Below the pieces are notes generated by a model. It was not told the DNA's origin and did not search any database. It was given only the letters and a program-made list of their open reading frames with translations. DNA of 64,000 nucleotides from Zoroaster sp. YZ-2022 (Eukaryota; Echinodermata; Asteroidea; Forcipulatida; Zoroasteridae). Below are positions 33,471 through 45,775 of this stretch, piece by piece. The stretch is taken from the NCBI GenBank assembly GCA_029582265.1, contig CM055828.1, forward strand, positions 27,730,618 through 27,794,617. The letters are read 5' to 3'. Positions within the stretch are counted from its first letter, which is position 1. Every line of letters starts with the position of its first letter. The position numbers and the translations under genes were made by a program.

Positions 33471-33540
33471 GGCTTTCTTAACCAGTAAATATAATGCTTT
33501 TTTTTTCTGTATTTGGTGATGCATAACTAAAGAGACTCAA

Positions 33541-33720
33541 AGTGATGGAGAAAGATGCTTTACTGTAATAGCACCATGACTCTGGAACAGTCTCCCAATT
33601 ACTCTCAAAACAAAACATGGCGTTGCATCCTTCAAAAGACACATCTTCAGTCAAACTTTTCAAATAAATTTTTAGGTTTAAGCGCAGTGAATAGATTTGT
33701 CTTGATAGAAGGGACAAAAT
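33541..33720 (+). pseudogene. LINE 3' end with in-frame stop
   Basis: The plus strand translates as DGERCFTVIAP, stop, LWNSLPITL, then VASFKRHIFSQTF. This is the L2/CR1-type reverse transcriptase C terminus (GER.F...AP.LWNSLP..L...FK..L). A stop replaces the Ser before LWN. Only the last about 40 codons remain. Confidence 0.75.
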
Positions 33721-34947
33721 AAGGGAGCTGATAACTTAAATGTACATGTGCATGTATGTAATTTATCAGCAGTTGTGAGCCTCCACTTTGGAAGGTGTGG
33801 CATCATGCTTGGGTTGCTGAGCAGGCTTGCAGTTGATGCCGCCCTCAGTCAGAGACCATGCTCAGACCAACTGAACTCTCATGGTGATGATTAGTCATTC
33901 TCCGTGACAATACGACCACCGACGACAACATAAACATGTTAAAAATTTCCATAATTACAATTCGCAAATCGGATTTCTGATGTTTGTTATGGGTTAACGC
34001 AGACTGCAAGCGTAGTCACTGAAAAAGAATAAGGTTAATTATGTGCGTCACCACATGAGCAATATAATGTCTATACTCATTGGATTGGAAAGTAATGGGG
34101 GAAAAAAACACAACATTACTTTCACATGACTGGATTTATGGTGCAACGCTGATATTTGCGCGTAAAGTTTGCTATTATGAAGCACTTGATGCCTCTTTAC
34201 TATGAAAACACCATGAGGCTTCTTGCCATACTTGAGAAAATATTTATCATATCTCAGCTTAACACTCGAAACGAACTGAGTAAAACTAATATACACATCA
34301 CCGCAAGAGTCCTGTAGGTGAAATTCAACGATGTGCTCAAATGAAAAAAAAATATTTAAGGTGTGGATTAATAGTTGGCAAGTCAGAGGGGGTGTACATA
34401 TATCAATCAGATAAAACATTCAATGATAGCTACAGCCTAAACACTAGGGGTAAAGTTTGTAGTTTTAGCGCTTATAAATCACCACAAATATTTATGCATT
34501 TCCACCGAGGTTGCATAAATATGAAACTGTGATGAAATATGAAACTATGATGAAATATCATTGCGTCAGATAATGCACGAATGTTTTGGTCGGCCATCCA
34601 TAAGTGCGACAGTGTTTATATAATCTTTAATCATGATGGGGGATTAACCTACGTATATATGCATGTGCATATTATGTACTTTTTATTCCTCACCAAGAAA
34701 TGTTTTATGCACTTGTATTTCATAAAATATTATTTTAATGCTTTAATACCAGAAAAAAAAACTAGTAGTTTGAATAACATTGCTGGAATTCTTCTAAATT
34801 TCTATGTTAAGTCTGAGCTTTTTTATAGTAAATTTCTTTATTTTCTTTGAAGGATTCATCTGTGTATTTCTTTCATGCTTCTAACCTTTGCATGTATCTG
34901 AAGGAGTAATGTAAGTCACTGGATTTGTTATATATTCTTCAGGGAAC
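33721..34947. other. no feature seen
   Basis: No gene or repeat recognised over this stretch. Confidence 0.5.
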
Positions 34948-35294
34948 CAGCAGTGTAGTGTTGGCTGATTAGTGAAATTCACTACTTGAGTAATCGCACA
35001 GCAATTACTCGCAAGTACATGTACTCGATTAATTGCGAGTAACTGACTGCATTTTACTTACGCTTTTAACCCTTTAATTTGTACGCATTACTCAATACTA
35101 TGACTAGTACAAGTAGCCTCAGTCATTGGTTATTCACCTATTTCAAAGGTATACTATTTCAAACATACTTTTTATTATATGTTTTATGATAATTATCCTG
35201 AAAACATCTGACATTATTTAAGATTTTATATGTTCAATACATAAACAACTACAAAAGCGAGTAATCGCACTACTCGCCCAGCACTCCAGCAGTG
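34948..35294. mobile_element. second hAT-type MITE with 8-bp target duplication
   Basis: The element 34956-35286 begins TAGTGTTGGCTGATTAGTG and ends cactactcgcccagcactc, with imperfect inverted ends. The octamer CAGCAGTG flanks it at 34948-34955 and 35287-35294. An 8-bp duplication places it with hAT-type elements. The interior has tactcg/cgagta words and no coding frame. Confidence 0.85.
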
Positions 35295-35688
35295 GTGGGA
35301 AAGCATGGTTGAGGAGGGCACAATTGCCAGGAAATCATGTAGTACCTACAGGGGTCTGCACACTTTTCACTTTTAAAGAGAATTTTGTGTGGCTTATTTT
35401 AAGGCAAGAAATGTCTAATTATAGGGAGAGTTAAAACTTGACATTATCTAACCACTTATGAACTAAGTTTTTCTGAGGGATTCAAATTATGAGTGGAGAG
35501 GGAGGGGAACTCAGGCAGGCACAGGTCAATGTTTTAATTGGTTTTTTAAATACAAAAAACCAAGATATCCTTTTCATATCTGTTTACTCAAGGAAAAATA
35601 AAGCCTCACAAATCAGAACAAACAACTAGAATAATTGGCTGAAATAAAGTAATTTAATTTCCAAATTACCTGCTACAAATAGGAAAGG
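35295..35688. other. no feature seen
   Basis: No gene or repeat recognised. Confidence 0.5.
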
Positions 35689-36043
35689 GGTGTCGTGGCC
35701 GAGCGGTCTAGCTTACCGGATTCAAGTTCTGGTGTTAGCAACATAATGTGGGTTCGAATCACGGCCGTGACACTTGTGTCCTTGAGCAAGACACTTAATC
35801 ATAATTGCTTCTCTCCACCCAGGGGTTAAATGGGTACCTGTGAAGGCAGAGTTGGTTTGCTCTATATGCGCTAGAAATGGCAGCAATTGAGCTGTATACT
35901 CCCCAGGGAGCTGAGATGGTTTCAGGAATGATTTATGAGCCTTATGAGCAGGGATAATAATATAATGCGCCTTGAGCACCACTTAGTTGGTGGATACGTG
36001 CGCTATATAAATCCACACATTATTATTATTATTATTATTATTA
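35689..36043 (+). mobile_element. tRNA-Leu(CAA)-derived SINE, copy 4
   Basis: The head GGTGTCGTGGCCGAGCGGTC has an anticodon arm CCGGA-TTCAAGT-TCTGG, so the loop reads CAA. The B box is gggttcgaatcac, and gtgacac can close the acceptor stem. Body and tail match the family, with (ATT)n at the end. The head is close enough to tRNA-Leu to name the source. Confidence 0.92.
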
Positions 36044-38227
36044 AGCATTCTTCATACAAATGTGTATATATGCTAGACTAAGTAAATATTCTGCAAACAG
36101 AAATTGCATTATCTAAATAAAATGTCATCATTCAATTTCCTGATAAACGTTACGATCAATATCACCGTGTGGCTCTATCATGAGTTCATCATGACTCTAT
36201 TTTTCCTCGACAACACTTTTTTTTTTGAGTGGATTTTATGATAGGTTTATCATTGCCATGGTAGCATCAGAGCTTTTTAAGAATTCTGCCTTGTGGCATG
36301 GAGAAAATCCAAATACACATCTAAACAAAATCTTAATATTGTGGGAGATTGGTGAGAGAGGACACAGCCAGAAAAATTAGCCGTATTGTCCGAACACGGC
36401 CATCATCAGTTTTTTTTTACGACTCCATGATATATGTAGACACTTGTGAGTGAGCTGATGGCTCAACTGGCAGTTTTTGAGAAAGAAAATTAACTTGGTC
36501 GAGGCAAACAGGAATGACTACAAAGGGATTTTACGAGCTAGGGTGGTTTACATGCATGTTTTGGTTAGTTCAACTGGTTAAGAGTGTTTCATCAGCTCTG
36601 TGTACAGAATACACAAGTGATGTACCTCAACGAGAAGAGAGGCATTTAAGATGTATCGGGGTTCTACATTTTAATTAAAAAAGCTGTGTGTGATGTATGC
36701 CAGTGAATAAACTCACCAGAATGTTGAGTGCACTTGCCATTATATTAAACATGCTGTTAGTGTTACATGTTGTATTATATTGTTGCAACTGATGCATCAT
36801 TGTAGCATGCATTGACTTGTACATTAAAACATGTGCTATTAATAAGATCTAGATCATGGAAATCAACCTTTGAAATTATTAGCTACCAAAGATGGTTTCC
36901 TGGTAGGTCCATGCCTGGAATGTCATTCTTGTAAGGGGTAAAGCCACTTTTTCTGAGTCAATGGCACTCCCATTAGAATATCAGAATGTCTATGGGAACA
37001 TTTTGAAGGGGCAACAAGGCCAAGACCAGGGCAACGAATGCCATGGCCTCTGTAATCTCCATGTAATTCCAGGCCTTTAGGTCTCAGTTTCAAAGTGACC
37101 GACTAAATTGTTTTCTTACACATAGATTCCCATTTGTTCAAATTTGGCCAGTGACTATGCACGACATTTTGTTTTTTACAGTGCTAATGGAAAAAGCATA
37201 ATAAAACTCCCAATTCAATTGTGTCTAAATTTTGGGAGGAAATATAACAGTTAATCTCACCCCGCTGGGTTCAAGCCTTTGATGCAAATCTTTTTCAGAG
37301 ACCCAGCATTTAAGATCTACACGTCAACAGGGAATTACAAATGTAATGCCATGACGCAAAATGAGTTTTTTTTATACAAATATTACTGTCTTTTTTGTTT
37401 CTTACCAGGCACCTGTCACTGAGGAAAAACAAAATCTTCTCATATTTATAGCATCTACCCAATAAAAGTGGCAATGTATTTGGTGGATGATTCTACTTTA
37501 AAATTGATTGCAATTTTTTACTTCATATTAAATGCAAAAGTGAATTACCGGTATCTCATGAAACAGCAATTGATCAAAACCCTTTAATGCCATTTTATTA
37601 AAAAGGTGCTATTTCATGTCATACAAAAAATAAATAAATAAATAAATAAAAATCTTCAATTTACATATTGAAAAACCAAAGTAATGATGCCGGAGTAAAG
37701 ACATCATATAACAAAACCACCCGACCATTTTGTAAGTGTTGCGTCACAGAACAATAACCAAACAAAGAATGTGTAGAACCAGCTGCCATGGGAACATGAC
37801 ATCACTCTTCTGTACTCAATATGATAGATTCTCCTGAGAATTGATGAATGTTTAGATTGGTACCTATTGATGGCTCCATATCATTTTGTTTCAATTGTCC
37901 AGGACTCTCTTAAAGAACACTCTCCGCTCACTATGTCAACAGCTTTTCAACTTCTTTGAGAATAAGCGTAAGACTTTCCATGGTGGACGAATTATAAGTT
38001 AGGTTTACAGTACATGATTTGAATGAGTGATTCGCTGGGAGGTTTCTACCTTTTTATGACAAAGTAAACACTGAAAAACGATCCTTTGTCTACATTGCCT
38101 GGGGGAACAGAAATCAGATATCGTTGCACTTCAAAAACATTATTGAATGTCACGGAAAGCTGTCAAATGTCTGACTGATATATTGGGAAATATCTGGATG
38201 TACTTAATGAACTCATATTGTTATTAA
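36044..38227. other. no gene; one hammerhead-like scrap
   Basis: On the minus strand at 36379-36409, CTGATGATGGCCGTGTTCGG then ACAATACGGCT has a CTGATGA core block and a GCCGT/ACGGC helix. TAAT follows where GAAA would be needed, so it is at best a relic. (AATA)n-like tract at 37629-37650. Nothing else recognised. Confidence 0.5.
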
Positions 38228-40440
38228 AGGGAGTGGACACCTTTTGGAATAACCCGATTACAAAATTATAATCGTTTTCTAAAAACTAACTTGATGTAAA
38301 GTTGGTGATGGTACCAAACATTCTGAAATGATTCTGTTTGGCATGAGAAAATGTGAAATGTATTACAAGTTTGAAATGGACTGAGGCCGTGATCCATTTT
38401 CCACATTAGAATGAATGCAAACAAATCTGAATGCATTTTTCACTATGTTCTTGTTAATGACTCAATAGAATAAGCTGAAACTTTCACAGGTTGGTTTCTA
38501 TATATATCTCTTGATTCTTATAAAGTATGGATGCATTTACAGACATTGGTTGGTTTCTGTACATATCTCTTGATTCTTATAAAGTATGGATGCATTTACA
38601 GACATTGGTTGGTTTCTGTACATATCTCTTGATTCTTATCAAGTATGGATGCATTTACAGACATTGGTTGGTTTCTGTATATATCTCTTGATTCTTATAA
38701 AGTGTGGATGCATTTACAGACATTGGTTGGTTTCTGTACATATCTCTTCATTCTTATCAAGTGTGGATGCATTTACAGACATTGGTTGGTTTCTGTACAT
38801 ATCTCTTGATTCTTATAAAGTGTGGATGCATTTACAGACATTGGTTGGTTTCTGTACATATCTCTTGATTCTTATAAAGTATGGATGCATTTACAGACAT
38901 TGGTTGGTTTCTGTACGTATCTCTTCATTCTTATCAAGTATGGATGCATTTACAGACATTGGTTGGTCTCTGTACGTATCTCTTGATTCTTATAAAGTAT
39001 GGATGCATTTACAGACATTGGTTGGTTTCTGTACGTATCTCTTGATTCTTATAAAGTATGGATGCATTTACAGACATTGGTTGGTTTCTGTACGTATCTC
39101 TTGATTCTTATAAAGTATGGATGCATTTACAGACATTGGTTGGTTTCTGTACTTATCTCTTGATTCTTATAAAGTATGGATGCATTTACAGACATTGGTT
39201 GGTTTCTGTACGTATCTCTTGATTCTTATAAAGTATGGATGCATTTACAGACATTGGTTGGTTTCTGTACGTATCTCTTGATTCTTATAAAGTATGGATG
39301 CATTTACAGACATTGGTTGGTTTCTGTACGTATCTCTTGATTCTTATAAAGTATGGATGCATTTACAGACATTGGTTGGTTTCTGTACGTATCTCTTGAT
39401 TCTTATAAAGTATGGATGCATTTACAGACAGTGGTTGGTTTCTGAACGTATCTCTTGATTCTTATAAAGTGTGGATGCATTTACAGACAGTGGTTGGTTT
39501 CTGCACGTATCTCTTGATTCTTATAAAGTGTGGATGCATTTACAGACATTGGTTGGTTTCTGTACGTATCTCTTGATTCTTATAAAGTGTGGATGCATTT
39601 ACAGACATTGGTTGGTTTCTGTACGTATCTCTTGATTCTTATAAAGTGTGGATGCATTTACAGACATTGGTTGGTTTCTGTACGTATCTCTTGATTCTTA
39701 TAAAGTGTGGATGCATTTACAGACATTGGTTGGTTTCTGTCGTATCTCTTGATTCTTATAAAGTGTGGATGCATTTACAGACATTGGTTGGTTTCTGTAC
39801 GTATCTCTTGATTCTTATAAAGTGTGGATGCATTTACAGACATTGGTTGGTTTCTGTACGTATCTCTTGATTCTTATAAAGTGTGGATGCATTTACAGAC
39901 ATTGGTTGGTTTCTGTACGTATCTCTTGATTCTTATAAAGTGTGGATGCATTTACAGACATTGGTTGGTTTCTGTACGTATCTCTTGATTCTTATAAAGT
40001 GTGGATGCATTTACAGACATTGGTTGGTTTCTGTACGTATCTCTTGATTCTTATAAAGTGTGGATGCATTTACAGACAATGGTTGGTTTCTGTACGTATC
40101 TCTTGATTCTTATAAAGTGTGGATGCATTTACAGACATTGGTTGGTTTCTGTACATATCTCTTGATTCTTATAAAGTGTGGATGCATTTACAGACATTGG
40201 TTGGTTTCTGTACATATCTCTTGATTCTTATAAAGTGTGGATGCATTTACAGACATTGGTTGGTTTCTGTACATATCTCTTGATTCTTATAAAGCATGGA
40301 TGCATTACAAACATTCTATCAATGGCGTAAAATCCCTTCCAAGGCAGTATACATTTTGGTCAAATACATTTATGGTAAAATGTCTGTAATTGCATCTATA
40401 CTTTGATAAGAATCAGTAACTATATAAAAACCACCCTGTT
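38228..40440. mobile_element. element L-like repeat carrying the 59-bp array
   Basis: Before the array lie gggagtggacaccttttgga, attacaaaattataatcg and cttgatgtaaagttggtgat. After it come ggtaaaatgtctgtaattgc, then atctatactttgataag, an inverted relative of the unit. This is the same arrangement as 32190-32570, with one arm amplified. Confidence 0.55.
38489..40315 (+). repeat. 59-bp minisatellite, about 31 units
   Basis: The unit is ggttggtttctgtacgtatc, tcttgattcttataaagtat, ggatgcatttacagacatt. Variants are graded: tacatatctc at both ends and tacgtatctc in the middle; aaagtatgg mostly left, aaagtgtgg mostly right. The period is not a multiple of three. Long open frames arise because successive frames lack stops. 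Confidence 0.96.
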
Positions 40441-41280
40441 GTTTCAGCGTATTTCATTGTGTCGATAACAAGCTAATGTTGAGAATGCATTCAGATTTTT
40501 TGCATTCATTCTGAGATGTAAATGGAGTGAGTGGGGGGGGGTGGCATTGTGGCTAAATGCATGAGAGGGTGATCGGAAATTGTCCCAATGCATGTAGGTC
40601 ACACGCGAGACTTTAGCATCTCTGTGTTTTGCGCAAAAAATTCATGTACATGTACCTCCTTATATACAAACATGGACTGTGACAGCAATAATACTCAAGT
40701 TTGTCTCGCAAAATGTGAGACTTGGTCCATCACGACTGCGTACTGTGGAGTGGAATGTAAATAGCACTCGACGTTTGCTCATCAACGGTGCGTGATGTTT
40801 CACACCGCACTGTGTATCATTTTATTCATGTTGACATGTGGTGATCAATATAATGTAATGATTTTTGTGTCATTATTGTTGTTCTGTCAAGCAGAGTGCT
40901 CCTATTATGTGTACACTATTATTCTTCTCAAGTTAATTTGGATGTATCTCATAGACTAGAACAATTCTAATGGTGCGTCCATGCTTTAATCAATACTGGC
41001 TGGAAGTCAAATTGTCAGTGTAATAACACAGATGGATGATATTTGCTCAATGGAATGAGCAAATTTCAGTGTTCTAATAGTAGATACACTGTATGTTTGC
41101 TTAGTTTAAACTGTTACCATTTAAATGCAGATCATGCGCATTGGTTGGTTGTCAGTTTTCAATTGCTTACCTGTTATATATATACAAATCATTTTTTTCT
41201 TCTTCTTTGCAACGATTTGAAATGTGCAGAAGATGAGATAATCATTTTCGTTGAACTGATACACAAATTAGTAGTTAATA
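40441..41280. other. no feature seen
   Basis: No gene recognised; a G run lies at about 40531-40541. Confidence 0.5.
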
Positions 41281-41324
41281 GCCTTACGTTTCGAACCTAC
41301 AGTAGCAGGTTATTTCTCAAAGGC
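41281..41324 (-). ncRNA. hammerhead-like fold, second copy
   Basis: The minus strand reads GCCTT, TGAGAAA, T, AACCT, loop, AGGTT, C, GAAACGT, AAGGC, the same plan as 10544-10584. The outer helix is identical and the inner helix has diverged but still pairs. The first core strand again departs from CUGANGA. Confidence 0.4.
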
Positions 41325-41415
41325 AAAATGGATGATACATGGACATGCACACAATCTTTAACACAGGAGTGGACAGAACTGATATAGCCTACAATTAGTC
41401 ATTTCTACACTCAAA
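41325..41415. repeat. dispersed repeat flank
   Basis: Sequence after the fold (aaggcaaaatg, cacaggagtggacagaact) matches 10585-10650 loosely, so the hammerhead-like motif sits in a dispersed repeat. Confidence 0.5.
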
Positions 41416-41728
41416 TATACTGAACAGCAAAAGAAACGCAAGTCCGAGGACAGCAAAAGAAACGCAAGTCCGAGGTCTTGTCAAGTTTTCAAACAGAAGA
41501 CAAACCATTTTTATTCTAATCACTCATTTAATGAAAAATGCTTTCAATTTGTGAGCTGAAAGTGACTGTTGAAATTGCATTGCAAGATTTTCACATTCAA
41601 CAGTCACTTTCAGCTCACAAATTGAAAGCATTTTTCATTAAATGAGTGATTAGAATCAAAACGGTTTGTCTTCTGTTTGAAAACTTGACAAGACCTCGGA
41701 CTTGCATTTCTTTTGCTGTTCAGTATAC
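41416..41728. mobile_element. foldback MITE, near-perfect hairpin
   Basis: Two arms of about 140 bp (ending gtgactgttgaaa / acattcaacagtcac at the centre) pair nearly perfectly around a loop of about 25 bp. The ends TATACTGAACAGCAAAAGAAA / cttttgctgttcagtata carry a TA site, like Tc1/mariner-type MITEs. The left end has an extra copy of a 26-bp terminal block (acagcaaaagaaacgcaagt and on). Confidence 0.92.
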
Positions 41729-41850
41729 TACCATGGGATGCCGAGCGGTATATAGTGCACTCGATTTGTGTTGTGGGTTTGAATCCTGGCTGTGACCATG
41801 GTTCATGTGTCCTTCAGCACGGCATAATGAAAACTTTTAGCCCCATATGT
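41729..41850 (+). mobile_element. SINE head fragment
   Basis: Contains gggatgccgagcggtatata, gtgggtttgaatcctggctg and tcatgtgtccttcagcac, a decayed version of the SINE head and start of body. The hairpin element lies immediately upstream and may have split it. Confidence 0.65.
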
Positions 41851-42469
41851 GCAAAAGCTTTGTGTGTGTGAGAGCCAGATTCATGCCCAGCTGACTGCAC
41901 AGTTGACCTCTAATTAGCATACCCCCACACAAAGCAATAGACGCGGCGAGTCGACCATGCGTGAACTCGGAAATGGAGGCCACACTGCCACCACGCAGCG
42001 TGCATCGCGTGACCAATGAATGGTTCTTTTATGTAAGAAAGGTATTCATTGGAAGGAAACTGAATGAAAAATGATCCCAGGATTTTGGGCCAATCACGAT
42101 GAATCTTACATGAAATGAAAGAGGGGTTCGTCATCTTTACAAAACCGTTCACCCCAAAGTACGATGACCTTTAGTTTTCCTGCCACGTCAAGATAAAGGC
42201 GGCGAAGTGCTAAAATGTCGTGTCCATTTGGAGTGATTTCACGTTTCTCCATATACAAATGTAGCAGAATGCAAAACTTTGGAGCAAAAATGATCCTCGG
42301 TTTTTTTCTCTAAGGTTTACGAAACATACATAACCAGGAAGCTTGAAATGTATTCTCTTATTGTATTTTTTTGTTCACCCCAAATTAGTACGACGTTCCG
42401 TTCAAAAGATATAGGATTTGTTGTGGCAAAAGTGCCTGAATTTTGACAGGTTATACCGTGTTGAAGCTC
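41851..42469. other. no feature seen
   Basis: No gene or repeat recognised. Confidence 0.5.
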
Positions 42470-42740
42470 GGTGCCGTGAATCCGGGATAGCAGATGCGCT
42501 TTACTGTGCATTGCTTCTCTTTACCCAGGAGTATAAATGGGTAACCTGTGAGGGTAAAGGTTGATATTGTGTTTGAAAAATCCTCTGAAGCACTATACGG
42601 CAGCTCAGGGGCTGTATACTCCCCAGGGAGATGAGAAAGATTACAGGAATGATATTGGCCCAATGACCAGGGGCAATATGTTAGGTGCATAAGAAACATT
42701 ATGTGAAATGCACTATTATTATTACATGTATTATTATTAT
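42470..42740 (+). mobile_element. SINE body fragment
   Basis: Contains tgcattgcttctctttaccc, aggagtataaatgggtaacc, gctgtatactccccagggag and a degraded tail ending in TATTATTA. It is the same SINE family without a readable tRNA-like head. Confidence 0.75.
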
Positions 42741-42900
42741 TATTACTATTATTATCATATTTCTCATTTTAATATGCATAGTCTGTGCATAAATCACTTT
42801 TAGTTATGAACTATTTGACAAAATAGTAAAACAACCAGAATTATTATTTTCAAACTTGCAATGAATTTATCACGCTGCATCATCAATTTATTTATTCCCT
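42741..42900. other. AT-rich spacer
   Basis: Nothing recognised. Confidence 0.4.
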
Positions 42901-43216
42901 TTATACCCTCCTACTCAAAATCAGTCAAAATGTTGATATACTTGCCAAGGTATATCTGGTGCACTTAAAAGTCGAACACTGTCAAAGCTTACATGTACGT
43001 GTACAGTAAGTACATTTACAGGGAATTAATGAGTCAACCATTTTTGACTGGTAAAAGCATTGTCTGGTATTGTTCAGGGTGGTCAAAATGACAGTAAAAA
43101 CCAGTCAAAAATGCCCCTGTGTGCACATTTGGGTCAACAGTCAAAACAGGCAGTTAACTGATTTTGACCTCTATAGCAACTTCCCACTAAAGTGCAGCTT
43201 ATAGTAGGATGGTTAA
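42901..43216 (-). mobile_element. MITE family B, inverted copy
   Basis: Runs from ccctcctactcaaaatcagt to cttatagtaggatggttaa, with blocks cttgccaaggtatatctgg, attttgacctctatagcaac and cttcccactaaagt in reverse order to 1116-1411. The right end keeps TTAA. The left has TTATA. Confidence 0.8.
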
Positions 43217-43386
43217 TAAATCCATACCCCTGTCAATTACTTTGGATACATATATTTGAAATTTATTTTGATATTGGTAAGTCATTTATGTTCTTTCTAA
43301 AAAAAAAAAAATTAAAAAAAACGTAGCAATGTGGAGATTTGGACCAAACATCTTTCGGAAAAATGATTTCATGCTGAATACACATT
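43217..43386. other. spacer, A-rich
   Basis: Nothing recognised. Confidence 0.4.
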
Positions 43387-43588
43387 TTAAAAGAGACAGT
43401 ATCGTCACAATCAACAGGGCATGGAATTGGAGTGCTAGTTTTAGATTAACTCAGTGACTGAAAATAACCATTCACCACACATGATAAGGTAGCCAGTAGT
43501 TTTCAGTCACTGTTAAATCTTAAACTAGGACACCGATTCCATGCCCTGAAGAAAGTCTGCTCTGATCGTGATAATACTGTGCCTTTAA
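43387..43588 (+). mobile_element. MITE family A
   Basis: TTAA at both ends (43387-43390, 43585-43588). Left cagtatcgtcacaatcaaca, right gatcgtgataatactgtgcc. It lacks part of the middle compared with 11408-11622. Confidence 0.85.
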
Positions 43589-43656
43589 TATTTGTCATAC
43601 CTACTTTTAAAGGATTGATGTCATCCATACTCTATCCCCATTTGGATATATTTATT

Positions 43657-43907
43657 TTAACCAGTTCGCGTCGGGAATAAAAAAGTTTTTCTGGGCCCCT
43701 GTGTGGGTTTCTTTTTCCCACACACACGTTAATGGAAGCTTCCACAGCACGTGGCCACGTCTTCCGAGCATGTCACCGTACACACGTGGCTCAACCGAGC
43801 ATGCATACAAATATATCGGAGTTTCCTATGGCGTGTTTAGACGCTCTCCGATCCGTGGTGCAAAAGAAAATTGCGTGTATACACGGCCTCCGACGCGAAC
43901 TGGTTAA
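43657..43907 (+). mobile_element. MITE family G, copy 2
   Basis: TTAACCAGTTCGCGTCGGGA to CCGACGCGAACTGGTTAA with longer perfect inverted ends (ACCAGTTCGCGTCGG) than the copy at 6301. TTAA on both sides. Confidence 0.88.
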
Positions 43908-44125
43908 TGGAAACCCTATTCTCCCAATGAGGATAGTAATGAACCCCAATCGGGAGTTGACAATGACACCATCTGCCTCACTAACACTCACAGGGTCAAT
44001 ATCAATTAAACTATCCCAATTGGGAGAGTAAATTTTTTCCTGATGGAAACCCTATTCTCCCAATGGGGATAGCAATAGGCACCAATCGGGGAACCACTTG
44101 GTGACAATGACATCATCTGCCATAC
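43908..44125 (+). repeat. repeat M, tandem units of about 150 bp
   Basis: Units carry aaaccctattctcccaatga, ggatag, ccaatcggg, acaatgacaccatctgcctc and gggtcaatatcaattaaact. The same array occurs at 50995-51222 and 51625-51775. Non-coding. Confidence 0.75.
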
Positions 44126-44362
44126 CTACATATGTATTGGATTATTAGACTACAGATTATTAATGTAATTGTATTTAAAAAAAAAATTATTATGTAAGTC
44201 GCCCATCACAAGGCCAAAAGGCCACTCAAGGTGAGGGCTAACAAGAAAATTAGTCAAGTTAAGAGAAACCTGTTGACATTACGCTTGAACTTAAATGGAT
44301 TGTATGCAACAGGGAAACACGATGAAGGAAGGGAAGTGAAGCAGTACGTGGGAAGAAACTTG
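44126..44362. other. no feature seen
   Basis: Nothing recognised. Confidence 0.4.
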
Positions 44363-44708
44363 TATTAATAATAATAATTAATTATAGCACATTTCACATA
44401 TGTCCAAGTGCCCTTTACTTTATTTCCCGTGGGAAACTGGGCCAATATCTTTCTCAGCTCCCTGTGGAGTATATAGCCCATTACGTGCAAGCTGCAGTAC
44501 AGGGCTAATCAAACACAACAACCATCTCTACCCTAACAGATACCCATTTATACTCATGGGTGAAGAGAAGAAATTATGGTACAGTGTCTTCCTCTGGGAA
44601 GTAGTACCACGGTCACGGCTAGGATTCGAACCCACATTCTGATGACTCAGCCATCAGAACCATCAGAACCATCAGAACCATCAGAACCGCTCGGTCATGG
44701 CACTCCAT
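44363..44708 (-). mobile_element. tRNA-derived SINE, copy 5, with 9-bp tandem
   Basis: (AAT)n tail at 44366-44380, body with gtatatagcccattacgtgc and gatacccatttatactcatg, B box aggattcgaaccc and head ending ccgctcggtcatggcactcc. Inside the head the 9-bp word ccatcagaa is repeated four times (44651-44687), lengthening the anticodon-arm region. Confidence 0.88.
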
Positions 44709-45775
44709 GTCAGTGATGCCAATACATGACTTGACCTGATTTCTCAAATTGACCCATCCACAATACCGATGAAAAAAGACATCCTTCAACCTAATCCATA
44801 ACATAACGGCGACCCCTAGAGCTCAGAGGGTAAGAATTCAGTTTGGAACGTACAGTCTAACGCATTACCCTTTAACGAGTGAACACTATCTCAAGTATGA
44901 CCTGTGGGCTGTGGTAAAGCGACACTCACTTCAAAGGCTCATCAATAAAGGAAATCAATGTGATGGGTTTCTGACAAATATCCTGTGGAAAAAACCATAC
45001 AATTCCAATGCGAGTATGACAGCAGTTTTCCCTATCTTGGACAGGCGGAAATCCGACTCCGTATAAAGAAGAGATGGGCAGTTTTTTTTTTAAATTTTTG
45101 TTTCAGGGCTAAGTGAGAGTCAAATTCAAAAAGAGAAAAGAAATTCAAAAAGCAAAATTATAAGGAATAGCACTCCTGTTTCGTCTTTATTTTGATAGCT
45201 TACACTTTTCCAATAGTAGAAATAATCATCTTGCCATTTGATCATGAGGGTAAATCTGGAAAGGGGAGAGGGTATATTTATATGTACCCCCACTTTTTGT
45301 CCAAGTTAGTTTCATTCCCCTCCCCCTCCCACACACCCTCACTTTTTTGAGCCCCAGTAAAAAAAAATATTGTATAAACTCCTTGGTATCACTTTTATAT
45401 ATGTTTGAAAACAATTTTAGGGTCATCTTAAATCTTACTAAATTGGCACAAAATGTACATATTTAAAAAAATAATATAATAAAAATAAATAAATCCTCCA
45501 ATTGTTGGCAATAATCAAAAATTAATTTTAAAAATCAATTTTTTTAAAATAAATATTTGCTCAAATGTGGGGGTGTATGTGGGGTGAAAGAGCGGGTTGG
45601 CATTTAGGCGTGGTCATTTAAATTTGGGATCACCCCCCCCCCCCATCTTTTGACAACAAATTAAGTAACTCTCCTGAATAGACTATATTGGTCGTGTATT
45701 ACTTAATCTAAAAACAATGCTGTTATTTACTAAGTCACGCTTAACTGATTTGGCTTATTGATATCTACAATCCTG
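44709..45775. other. no feature seen
   Basis: AT-rich with a C run at 45629-45643; no gene recognised. Confidence 0.5.

Noticed and set aside
36379..36409. Sixth hammerhead-like motif
   Set aside because: CTGATGA and a helix are present, but the GAAA strand reads TAAT and no cleavage triplet or stem I is evident.
43701..44031. Frames of 66-99 codons near 43.8 kb
   Set aside because: They lie in MITE G and repeat M and are not conserved between copies.
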